Positions 26,899 to 35,412 of a DNA stretch of 35,412 nt are shown piece by piece. Within the stretch, counting starts at the first letter, position 1, and each line of letters starts with the position of its first letter. The notes below the pieces were generated by a model. It was given only the letters and a program-made list of their open reading frames with translations. It ran no database searches and had not been told where the DNA came from. Source of the stretch: Alphaproteobacteria bacterium. Lineage in GTDB: Bacteria; Pseudomonadota; Alphaproteobacteria; Caulobacterales; Caulobacteraceae. Location of the stretch: NCBI GenBank assembly GCA_025350685.1, contig JANXXK010000280.1, forward strand, positions 1-35,412. Direction: 5' to 3'. Position numbers and translations under genes: made by a program.

Positions 26899-29160
26899 AT
26901 GGCGGCCCCCGGCGTAGCCATTCGCGGTCAGCGCAGCCTGCTGCGGCAGATTCGGGAAGCCCTCGCCGGGGGCGGCCCGGCGCAGGTGCGCCTGGACATG
27001 GTCGTGCGGATCATCGCGCGCTCCATGGTCGCCGAGGTGTGCTCGCTCTACATGCGCCGCGCGGCGGCCGACATGGAGCTATTCGCCACCGAGGGCCTGG
27101 ATCCCGCAGCCGTCCACGTCACGCGGATGAAGCCGGGCGAGGGCCTGGTCGGCGAGATCATGAAGCTGGGCCGGCCGCTGAACCTGGCCGACGCGCCCGA
27201 GCATCCGGCCTTCTCCTACCGCCCGGAAACCGGCGAAGACCCCTACCACGCCTTCCTGGGCGTGCCGCTGCTGCGCGGCGGCCGGGCCATCGGGGTGCTG
27301 GTCGTGCAGAACCGCACCGCGCGCGTCTACACCGACGACGAAGTCGAGGACCTGCAGATCGTCGCCATGGTGCTGGCCGAGATGGTCGCCGCCGGTGAGC
27401 TGGGCGCGCACGAGCTCAAGGGCGTGGAGATCGCCCCGCACAAGCCCGAGCGGCTGAAGGGCTCCAAGTTCGGCGACGGCCTGGCCTATGGCGTGGCCGT
27501 GCTGCACGAGCCGCCGGTGGCGCCTTCGCAGCTGCTCTCCGATGACGTGGTCGCCGAGGAGGCCCGGCTGAACGCCGCCGTCGACAGTCTGCAGAGCCAG
27601 ATCGACACCATGCTGGAGGGCAACGCCGGCCTGGTCGACGCCTCCTTCGAGGTGCTCGAGACCTACCGGATGTTCGCCCACTCCGACGGCTGGAACCGCA
27701 GCCTGGTGGACGCGGTCCGCAACGGCCTAACCGCCGAGGCCGCCGTCGAGCGGGTGCGCTCGGAGCATCGCGCGCGCCTCGGCCAGGCCCGCGACCCCTA
27801 TCTGCGCGAGCGGCTGCACGACCTGGAAGACCTCAACGACCGGCTGCTGCGCCACCTCTCCGGCGAGGGTCACGTGGCCCGCGATCTGCCGGAGAACGCC
27901 ATCCTGATCGCGCGGAACCTGGGCCCCGCCGACCTGCTGGAATACGACCGCACCAAACTGCGCGGGCTGCTGCTCGAGGAAGGCTCGGCGGCGAGCCACG
28001 CCGCAATCGTGGCGCGGGCGCTGGACATTCCCTGCGTCGGGCGCCTGGCCGGCCTGCGCGACGCGGTCTCCGAAGGCGACATGGTGATCGTCGACGCGGA
28101 AGCAGGTGAAGCGTACTTGCGTCCGCGCACAGACGTGGTGAAGGCGATCCAGGCCCGCATCGACGTGCGCCGCCAGCGCCGCGCCGAGTTCGCCAAGCTG
28201 CGCGACACCCCGGCCTTCACCCGCGACGGGGCGAAGATCACGCTGTTGATGAACGCCGGCCTCGACGTCGACCTCGACATCCTGGGCGAGACGGGCGCGG
28301 AGGGCATCGGCCTGTTCCGCACCGAGTTCCAGTTCATGGTCGCCGAGGAGATGCCGCGGTTCAACGCCCAGACCGCGCTCTACCGCCGGGTGATGGACGC
28401 GGCCGGCGACCTGCCGGTGACTTTCCGCACCCTCGACCTCGGCGGCGACAAGGTGCTGCCCTACATGGAGGCCGAGCGGGAGGACAATCCGGCGCTGGGC
28501 TGGCGGGCGATCCGCATGGGCCTCGACCGCCCCGCCCTGCTGCGCCTGCAGCTGCGCGCGCTGATCGCCGCGTCCGGCGGGCGGCCGCTGCGGGTGATGT
28601 TCCCGCTGGTGGCCAATGTGGACGAATACCGCGCCGCCCGCGCCTTGGTGGACGTGGAGGTTGCCTGGGCCGAGCGCCGCGGCCGCAAGCCGCCGTCGCG
28701 GCTCGACGTGGGCGCGATGATCGAGGCGCCGTCGCTGGTCTTCCACCTGGACGCCCTGCTGCCGATGACCGACTTCGTCAGCGTCGGCACTAACGACCTG
28801 ATGCAGTATCTGTTCGCCGCCGACCGCGGGAACCCCAGGGTGGCCGAGCGCTACGATCCGCTGTCGCCGCCGGCGCTGCGCGCGCTCGAACAGATCCAGC
28901 GCGCCTGTGCGGAGACCGGCACCCCGGTCAGCGTCTGTGGCGAGATGGCCGGCCGCCCGCTGGAGGCCTTCGCCCTGGTGGCGCTCGGCTTCGAGCGGCT
29001 TTCCATGCCCCCGGCCGGGGTCGGTCCGGTCAAGCAGATGGTGCTGTCCTGCGACCGCGAAGCCGCGCGGCGGGGGGTTTCTGCCCTGCTGAAGAGCGGC
29101 GCGGGGACGGTGCGCAACGAAATCGAAACACTGGCGCGCAAAATCTACGCTGCAGTTTAG
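26899..29160 (+). CDS. ptsP: Phosphoenolpyruvate--protein phosphotransferase, Nitrogen-PTS enzyme I (GAF + EI)
   Basis: N-terminal GAF; phosphohistidine region 'EGSAASHAAIVARALDIPCVG'; 'TGAEGIGLFRTEFQFM', 'PVTFRTLDLGGDKVLPYM', 'DFVSVGTNDLMQYLFAADRGNPRVAERYDPLSPPALRAL', 'VSVCGEMAG'. Confidence 0.97.
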   Translation: MAAPGVAIRGQRSLLRQIREALAGGGPAQVRLDMVVRIIARSMVAEVCSLYMRRAAADMELFATEGLDPAAVHVTRMKPGEGLVGEIMKLGRPLNLADAPEHPAFSYRPETGEDPYHAFLGVPLLRGGRAIGVLVVQNRTARVYTDDEVEDLQIVAMVLAEMVAAGELGAHELKGVEIAPHKPERLKGSKFGDGLAYGVAVLHEPPVAPSQLLSDDVVAEEARLNAAVDSLQSQIDTMLEGNAGLVDASFEVLETYRMFAHSDGWNRSLVDAVRNGLTAEAAVERVRSEHRARLGQARDPYLRERLHDLEDLNDRLLRHLSGEGHVARDLPENAILIARNLGPADLLEYDRTKLRGLLLEEGSAASHAAIVARALDIPCVGRLAGLRDAVSEGDMVIVDAEAGEAYLRPRTDVVKAIQARIDVRRQRRAEFAKLRDTPAFTRDGAKITLLMNAGLDVDLDILGETGAEGIGLFRTEFQFMVAEEMPRFNAQTALYRRVMDAAGDLPVTFRTLDLGGDKVLPYMEAEREDNPALGWRAIRMGLDRPALLRLQLRALIAASGGRPLRVMFPLVANVDEYRAARALVDVEVAWAERRGRKPPSRLDVGAMIEAPSLVFHLDALLPMTDFVSVGTNDLMQYLFAADRGNPRVAERYDPLSPPALRALEQIQRACAETGTPVSVCGEMAGRPLEAFALVALGFERLSMPPAGVGPVKQMVLSCDREAARRGVSALLKSGAGTVRNEIETLARKIYAAV

Positions 29161-29301
29161 GAACGACTGAGTCGGTCCCGTGTCGGAACAGCGCATTGAA
29201 GACCACAACCCTGCGTGTTACCTGATGAGTCAATCTAGTCTTCGCGGGATTTGCCGCGCGTCGCGTCATCGCGCCGCCAAACCGGCCGCCGAGGCTCGAA
29301 G

Positions 29302-30315
29302 ATGAAAGTCGTCATGCCGCTCGATACTGGCCAGGTCAGCAATCAACATACCTCCGCCGAGGCCAGCGACGGGGCGAGCGCCAACGAATCCTACGCCCCC
29401 GACCTGCACTTCGGCGCCGATATTGGCCAAGCTCTGAAAGCGGTGCGGGAGTTCAACAAGCTGACCCTTGAGCAGGTGGCCGAGACTACCCGCGTGCGCC
29501 GCGCCTATCTGACCGACATCGAGGCCATGCGGCTCGACAAGCTGCCGTCGCGCCCGTTCACCATCGGCTACATCCGCGCCTATGCCGTGGCGCTCGGCCT
29601 CGATGGCGAGGCCGCCGTCGAGCGCTTCAAGGCCGAGGAGCCGGTTCTGGACGAGCCGCTGCGCGGGCCGGCGGGCGTGGGCGCCGACCGCGACCCCCGC
29701 TGGGCTGCGATCGTCGTCGGCGTGCTGGTGATCCTGGCCGCCATCATTCTGTGGAACATCGCCCAGCGGGCGATGATCGCCAACGCCCCGCCCTCGCCCA
29801 CCGCGCCGGCCAAGGCCGCGGCCCAGGCGCTGGCGGCCCAGAAGTCCGGGCCCTTCACCCTGGGCGCCCCGCTGCCGGCGCCGGTGGAGTCCACCACCCC
29901 GCCCCTCTATGTGACCCCCGGCATGCCGGATGACGGCGCCAACACCGGGACGCAGGTCACCACCGTCAAGCCGACCACCAAGGCCGACGGCGAGGCCGCG
30001 GTCGACCTGTCGAAGCTGTCGCCGATCTTCGTGCCGGTCGGCAAGATCTACGGCGCGCAGGTGGGCCAGCCTTCCGCGGTGATCCTGCAGGCGCTGAAAG
30101 GCGGCTCGCTGATCGTCCGCGGCGCCGACGGGTCGATCTATTTCGCCCGCCAGTTCGCGCCGGGCGAGGCCTATCGCGCGCCCAGGCTGACCGGGCTCAC
30201 CGCCGACGTTTCCGAGCCCACCAACTTCCAGGTCTATGTGAACGGCCAGTCCAAGGGCGTGCTGCCGGCCGCCCAGACCTCGCTCACCAAGCTCGCGGAA
30301 CAGACCGCGCCCTAA
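29302..30315 (+). CDS. RodZ-like helix-turn-helix membrane protein (HTH_25 + DUF4115)
   Basis: '[62 protein letters not shown]', single TM, C-terminal '[49 protein letters not shown]'. Confidence 0.88.
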   Translation: MKVVMPLDTGQVSNQHTSAEASDGASANESYAPDLHFGADIGQALKAVREFNKLTLEQVAETTRVRRAYLTDIEAMRLDKLPSRPFTIGYIRAYAVALGLDGEAAVERFKAEEPVLDEPLRGPAGVGADRDPRWAAIVVGVLVILAAIILWNIAQRAMIANAPPSPTAPAKAAAQALAAQKSGPFTLGAPLPAPVESTTPPLYVTPGMPDDGANTGTQVTTVKPTTKADGEAAVDLSKLSPIFVPVGKIYGAQVGQPSAVILQALKGGSLIVRGADGSIYFARQFAPGEAYRAPRLTGLTADVSEPTNFQVYVNGQSKGVLPAAQTSLTKLAEQTAP

Positions 30316-30359
30316 TCCGCCTTGGGTTCGGGCGCGCAAACGCCTATTTTGGGCATCCG

Positions 30360-31508
30360 ATGAGCGTCAAAGACCACGTCCAGGACCACACCGCCCTTCG
30401 TCCGTGGCGATCGATCCAGCGCCGGCCGTCGCGGAAGATCCGCGTGGGCTCGGTGGAGGTGGGCGGCGATGCGCCGATTACCGTCCAGTCGATGACCAAC
30501 ACGCTGACGTCCGACGCCCAGGCGACCATCGAGCAGGTCCGCCAGCTGGAGGAGGCCGGCGCCGACATCGTCCGCGTCTCCTGCCCCGACGAGGATTCCA
30601 CCAAGGCGTTCAAGCTCATCGCCAAGGCCTCCAAGGTCCCGCTCGTGGCCGACATCCACTTCCACTACAAGCGCGGGATCGAGGCTGCCGAAGCGGGCGC
30701 CGCCTGCCTGCGGATCAATCCCGGCAACATCGGCTCGCCCGACCGGGTGCGCGATGTAATCGCCGCGGCTCGGGACCACGGCTGCTCCATGCGCATCGGC
30801 GTCAACGCCGGCTCGCTGGAGCGCGACCTGCTGGAAAAGTACGGCGAGCCCTGCCCCGAAGCGATGGTCGAAAGCGCGCTGCGCCACGCGGCCATCCTGC
30901 AGGACCACGACTTCCACGAGTTCAAGATCAGCGTGAAGGCCTCGGACGTGTTCATGACCGTGGCCGCCTACAACCTGCTGGCCGACGCCATCGACTGCCC
31001 GCTGCACCTGGGGATCACCGAGGCCGGGGCGCTGCGCACCGGCACGGTGAAGTCCTCGATCGGCATGGGCAATCTGCTGTGGGCCGGCATTGGCGACACG
31101 ATCCGCGTGAGCCTGGCCGCCGACCCGGTGGAGGAGATCAAGGTCGGCTTCGATCTGCTGAAGTCGCTCGGCCTGCGCCATCGCGGCGTCAACATCATCG
31201 CCTGCCCCTCGTGCGCGCGGCAGGGGTTCAATGTGATCAAGACGGTCGAGGCTTTGGAGGCGCGGCTGGCGCATATCTCGCAGCCGATGAGCCTGTCGAT
31301 CATCGGCTGCGTGGTGAACGGCCCGGGCGAGGCGCTGATGACCGACCTCGGCTTCACCGGCGGCGGCAAGGGCGCGGGCATGGTCTATGTGGCCGGCCGC
31401 CCGGACCACAAGATGGACAACGACGGCATGGTCGACCACATCGTCCAGCTGGTCGAGGCCCGGGCGGCGGAGATTGCCGCGGCCGAGGTCGTCCAGGCCG
31501 CAGAATAG
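30360..31508 (+). CDS. ispG: 4-hydroxy-3-methylbut-2-en-1-yl diphosphate synthase
   Basis: '[56 protein letters not shown]', '[25 protein letters not shown]', '[14 protein letters not shown]'. Confidence 0.97.
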   Translation: MSVKDHVQDHTALRPWRSIQRRPSRKIRVGSVEVGGDAPITVQSMTNTLTSDAQATIEQVRQLEEAGADIVRVSCPDEDSTKAFKLIAKASKVPLVADIHFHYKRGIEAAEAGAACLRINPGNIGSPDRVRDVIAAARDHGCSMRIGVNAGSLERDLLEKYGEPCPEAMVESALRHAAILQDHDFHEFKISVKASDVFMTVAAYNLLADAIDCPLHLGITEAGALRTGTVKSSIGMGNLLWAGIGDTIRVSLAADPVEEIKVGFDLLKSLGLRHRGVNIIACPSCARQGFNVIKTVEALEARLAHISQPMSLSIIGCVVNGPGEALMTDLGFTGGGKGAGMVYVAGRPDHKMDNDGMVDHIVQLVEARAAEIAAAEVVQAAE

Positions 31509-31516
31509 TTCACAAA

Positions 31517-31534
31517 AGTGACGCCCGCGTCACT
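31517..31534. repeat. Short perfect palindrome AGTGACGC-CC-GCGTCACT
   Basis: 8-bp arms, 2-bp spacer, between ispG stop and the downstream small ORF. Confidence 0.85.
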
Positions 31535-31589
31535 CTTGCGCCTCTCCCCCAGACGCGCTTAGGTGCGGCGACTTTTTTGGGAGAGACAG

Positions 31590-31886
31590 ATGTCCGCAGC
31601 AGACGGCACTTGGAAGATCACCATCAACACGCCCATGGGCGCTCAGGAAGTGACCGCTGAGATCACCACCAGCGGCGACACCTTCACCGGCAAGACGTCG
31701 GGCCGCATGGGCGATGCCGCCGTCGCCGGCAAGGTCGACGGCGACACCCTGACCTGGACCGCCGACATCACCCAGCCGATGCCGATGACCCTGGAGTTCA
31801 CCGCCACCGTGGCCGGCGACGCGATGACCGGCAACGTGAAGCTCGGCGCGTTCGGCAACGCCCCGCTGACCGGCGTCCGCGCCTAG
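31590..31886 (+). CDS. Small conserved-looking protein of unknown function (98 aa)
   Basis: Start at MSAADGTWKITINTPMGAQEVTAEITTSGDTFTGKTSGRMGDAAVAGKVDGDTLTWTADI; preceded by GGGAGAGA; followed by a strong terminator. Confidence 0.82.
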   Translation: MSAADGTWKITINTPMGAQEVTAEITTSGDTFTGKTSGRMGDAAVAGKVDGDTLTWTADITQPMPMTLEFTATVAGDAMTGNVKLGAFGNAPLTGVRA

Positions 31887-31907
31887 AGCCCGCGCACAAG
31901 CGCCAGG

Positions 31908-31940
31908 AAAGGCCCCTGCCGGCGACGGCGGGGCCTTTTT
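31908..31940 (+). terminator. Rho-independent terminator
   Basis: AAAGGCCCC (31908-31916) / GGGGCCTTT (31930-31938) followed by TT. Confidence 0.85.
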
Positions 31941-31941
31941 G

Positions 31942-32550
31942 CTACCGCCGCCTGGCCGGCACCACGCCTTCGAAGATCTCGAAGCTTTTCCACTTGGGCT
32001 CGACCGGCGGCGCGTCGGCGTCGGGCAGGTAGATCGAGGGCTCAACCAGCTGCAGGTTCGGCACATAGCGCGGGCAGTTGGGGAAGATGTCGACCGGCGT
32101 CACCTTGATCAGCAGCTGTGCGCCGGGAACCTGCGCCATCAGCGGATCGTCGCCCACTACCTCAGCCGTGCCGTTCACCCGCAGGCGCCTGGGCGCCTCG
32201 CCGAAGGCTAGGAAGAGGATGCCGACGTTGGCGTTGACGCCGAGGTTGCCCAGGCTCTTGAACATGCCGTTGCCGTCGTAGTCGGGGAAGACCAGCAGAT
32301 CCGGAGCGACGATCCGTGCGAAGCCCGGCGGCCCGCCCTTGAATGAACAGTCGGGCCGGCCTTCAGCGTCCGCGGTCGCCAGGAAGAAGAACCCCAGGCT
32401 CTCGATGAACGCCTTGTCGTCGTCGTTGAAGCGGTCGCGGCGGAGCCGCTCGTCCAGCCGGTCCGCCAGCGCACGGCTGCCGAAGGCGTCCTGCAGCGCC
32501 CGGTTGCCTTCGTGGTACATGTGCGGACCAGCCTTTCTGCCGTTTGGCAT
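31942..32550 (-). CDS. Pyridoxamine 5'-phosphate oxidase-related flavin-nucleotide-binding protein
   Basis: '[63 protein letters not shown]'; start may be the internal Met at 32520. Confidence 0.85.
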   Translation of the reverse strand: MPNGRKAGPHMYHEGNRALQDAFGSRALADRLDERLRRDRFNDDDKAFIESLGFFFLATADAEGRPDCSFKGGPPGFARIVAPDLLVFPDYDGNGMFKSLGNLGVNANVGILFLAFGEAPRRLRVNGTAEVVGDDPLMAQVPGAQLLIKVTPVDIFPNCPRYVPNLQLVEPSIYLPDADAPPVEPKWKSFEIFEGVVPARRR

Positions 32551-32603
32551 CTCATCGGCGGAAGGTTAGAGGACACTCCCCTTCGGTTCAGGCGTCTACT
32601 GAT

Positions 32604-33680
<1,077 letters not shown>

Positions 33681-33716
33681 CGTGTCCGCTCTGTGTAGAT
33701 TCGTCCGGAGGTGGGA

Positions 33717-34259
33717 ATGAACCCTTCGTCACATTGCTGGGGCATCGGATTAGCGCGAACCGGAAATACCTCCTTCTGCGCCGCATTGCCTCTGCTCGGG
33801 TACGGGACAGTCACTCAGGATCCCAAATTCGAGGAACTTCGCGATCTTGACGGCGCATCCGGCAATTGCGTGGTCCTGCATTTCAAATACCTCGACTACC
33901 TGTTCCCATGCTCCAAGTTCGTCCTCACCACGCGCGCCATCGAGGCGTGGCTGCGCTCGATGGAGATCGCCCACATCGCTGATCCGCGACCGATCCAGGG
34001 ACAGCATGAGCGGATCGCTCGCCGAATGGCGATTTACGAATGCGTTGACTATGACGAGGAAGTTCTGAGTGGAGCCTTCCATCGGCACCACACCGAAGTG
34101 CGTCGCTATTTCGCCGAGCGGCCGAACGATCTGCTTGAATTGGACATATCGGCAGGTGAGGGGTGGCAGAGACTCTGCGGGTTCCTGAGGCTGCCCGTGC
34201 CGGACGTCCCCTTCCCCATGTTGAACCAGAGTCATTCTGCGGCAATGCGTGAACCATGA
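33717..34259 (+). CDS. Sulfotransferase-family-like protein
   Basis: 'CWGIGLARTGNTSFCAALPLLGYGTV' resembles the PAPS-binding GLxRTGTTS motif, 'LHFKYLDYLFPCSKFVLTTRAIEAWLRSM'; alternative start 33711. Confidence 0.7.
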   Translation: MNPSSHCWGIGLARTGNTSFCAALPLLGYGTVTQDPKFEELRDLDGASGNCVVLHFKYLDYLFPCSKFVLTTRAIEAWLRSMEIAHIADPRPIQGQHERIARRMAIYECVDYDEEVLSGAFHRHHTEVRRYFAERPNDLLELDISAGEGWQRLCGFLRLPVPDVPFPMLNQSHSAAMREP

Positions 34260-35077
34260 GCGGTCACGTCGCAGCCATCTTCCGCCACCCGGTAAAGGGG
34301 TTCACGCCGGAGCCGCTGCAGAGCGTGGCGCTGGCGCCCGGGGAGGGCTTTCCGCACGACCGCGCCTGGGCGGTGGAGAACGGCCCGTCCGGCTTTGATC
34401 CCGCCGCGCCGGCCTTCGTGCCCAAGCAGAAATTCACCGTGCTGGCCCAGATCGCCAAGGTGGCCGCGGCGCGCACCGCCTACGACCCTGAGACCTCGAC
34501 CCTGCACGTCCAGGCGCCCGGCGCGCCGCAGATCTCCGCGCGGCTTTCCGAGCCCGCCGGCCGCGAGGCCTTCGCCGCTTGGCTGACCCAGCTGCTGGGC
34601 GAGGACGCCCAGGGTCCGTTGCGGGTCGTCGAGGCCCCCGGCGCCTGGCGGTTCACCGACCACCCTCTGGGCCAGGTCTCGATCGTCAACCTGGCCAGCG
34701 TTCGCGACCTTTCCCTGCGTCTTGGCGTCGAGCTCGACCCCTTGCGCTTCCGCGCCAACCTCTATGTCGAGGGCTGGCCGGCCTGGGCGGAGAACGACTG
34801 GACCGGCAAGGCGCTGATGGTCGGCTGGGCGCGCGCCCAGGTGTTCAAGCCGATCGTCCGCTGCGCCGCCACCCACGTCGACCCGGTGACTGCTGAGCGC
34901 GACCTCGACGTCTGCAAAGCGCTGTTCGACAACTACGGCCACCTGCACTGCGGCATCTACGTCCGGGTCACCTCAGCCGGTCCCGTCGGCCTGGGCGACG
35001 CAGTCACCGCCCCGGCCGAGGAGCCCGCGGACCCACCTGAACCTGCGCGCCCCCCTGAACCCGCGGCCACGCCATGA
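34256..35077 (+). CDS. MOSC domain-containing protein
   Basis: 'IFRHPVKGFTPEPLQSVALAPGEGFPHDRAWAVENG', 'FRANLYVEGWPAWAENDWTGKALMVGWARAQVFKPIVRCAATHVDPVTAERD'. Confidence 0.88.
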   Translation: MSGHVAAIFRHPVKGFTPEPLQSVALAPGEGFPHDRAWAVENGPSGFDPAAPAFVPKQKFTVLAQIAKVAAARTAYDPETSTLHVQAPGAPQISARLSEPAGREAFAAWLTQLLGEDAQGPLRVVEAPGAWRFTDHPLGQVSIVNLASVRDLSLRLGVELDPLRFRANLYVEGWPAWAENDWTGKALMVGWARAQVFKPIVRCAATHVDPVTAERDLDVCKALFDNYGHLHCGIYVRVTSAGPVGLGDAVTAPAEEPADPPEPARPPEPAATP

Positions 35078-35412
35078 GCCTGACCCTGCTGACCGCCTGG
35101 CAGGGCGCGAAACAGCGCCTGCAGGCCGCCGGCCTGTCCGGCCCGGTGATCGAGGCGCGGCTGCTGGTCGAGGCCGCCGCCGACGCCACCCGCGCCGATA
35201 TCGTCGGCGATCCCTATCGCGCGCTGTCGCCGGAGCAGGAGGCGACGCTCGACAGCTACCTCGCGCGGCGCGAGCGGCGCGAGCCGGTCAGCCATATCCT
35301 GGGCCGCAAGGGCTTCTGGAAGATCATGCTGCAGGTGACGGCCGACGTGCTGACGCCAAGGCCGGATACCGAGACCCTGGTCGAGCTGGTGCTGCGCGAC
35401 CTGCCGGAGGCC
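35074..35412 (+). CDS. prmC: Peptide chain release factor N5-glutamine methyltransferase PrmC, N-terminal part (3' truncated by window)
   Basis: ATG overlapping the MOSC stop; translation 'MSLTLLTAWQGAKQRLQAAGLSGPVIEARLLVEAAADATRADIVGDPYRALSPEQEATLDSYLARRERREPVSHILGRKGFWKIMLQVTADVLTPRPDTETLVELVL' matches PrmC/HemK N-terminus. Confidence 0.94.
   Translation, partial: MSLTLLTAWQGAKQRLQAAGLSGPVIEARLLVEAAADATRADIVGDPYRALSPEQEATLDSYLARRERREPVSHILGRKGFWKIMLQVTADVLTPRPDTETLVELVLRDLPEA

Noticed and set aside
27727-29208. 493-aa minus-strand ORF
   Set aside because: Exactly antisense to ptsP with low-complexity composition; shadow ORF

Overview
High-GC alphaproteobacterial chromosomal segment, most likely Caulobacteraceae (Caulobacter/Phenylobacterium-like) judging from a near-canonical CtrA, FlhA/FliI/FliJ, and the ubiG-lysC-ptsP-RodZ-like-ispG-prfA-prmC set. 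It is mostly ordinary, densely packed core chromosome. It contains flagellar export genes, the cell-cycle regulator ctrA with a GANTC/TTAA-rich upstream region, assorted hydrolases, transporters and oxidoreductases, and a translation/isoprenoid housekeeping block that ends inside prmC. I found no rRNA, tRNA, CRISPR array, transposase, integrase or recognisable defence system, and no convincing wholly novel multi-gene system. The points most worth a second look are: (i) the GANTC cluster and TTAA cluster upstream of ctrA; (ii) an SDR-like membrane protein divergent from ctrA that seems to lack the YxxxK catalytic motif; (iii) a secreted, highly charged protein built from a 52-aa tandem duplication; (iv) a single-base frameshift in an acyl-CoA synthetase and a gutted alpha/beta-hydrolase pseudogene beside it; (v) a perfect 13-bp inverted repeat upstream of ptsP; (vi) a low-GC sulfotransferase-like gene inserted between prfA and prmC and chained by ATGA overlaps; and (vii) repeated use of a palindromic CTAG as shared stop codons at convergent gene ends. 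All product names come from reading the translations; no database search was run.
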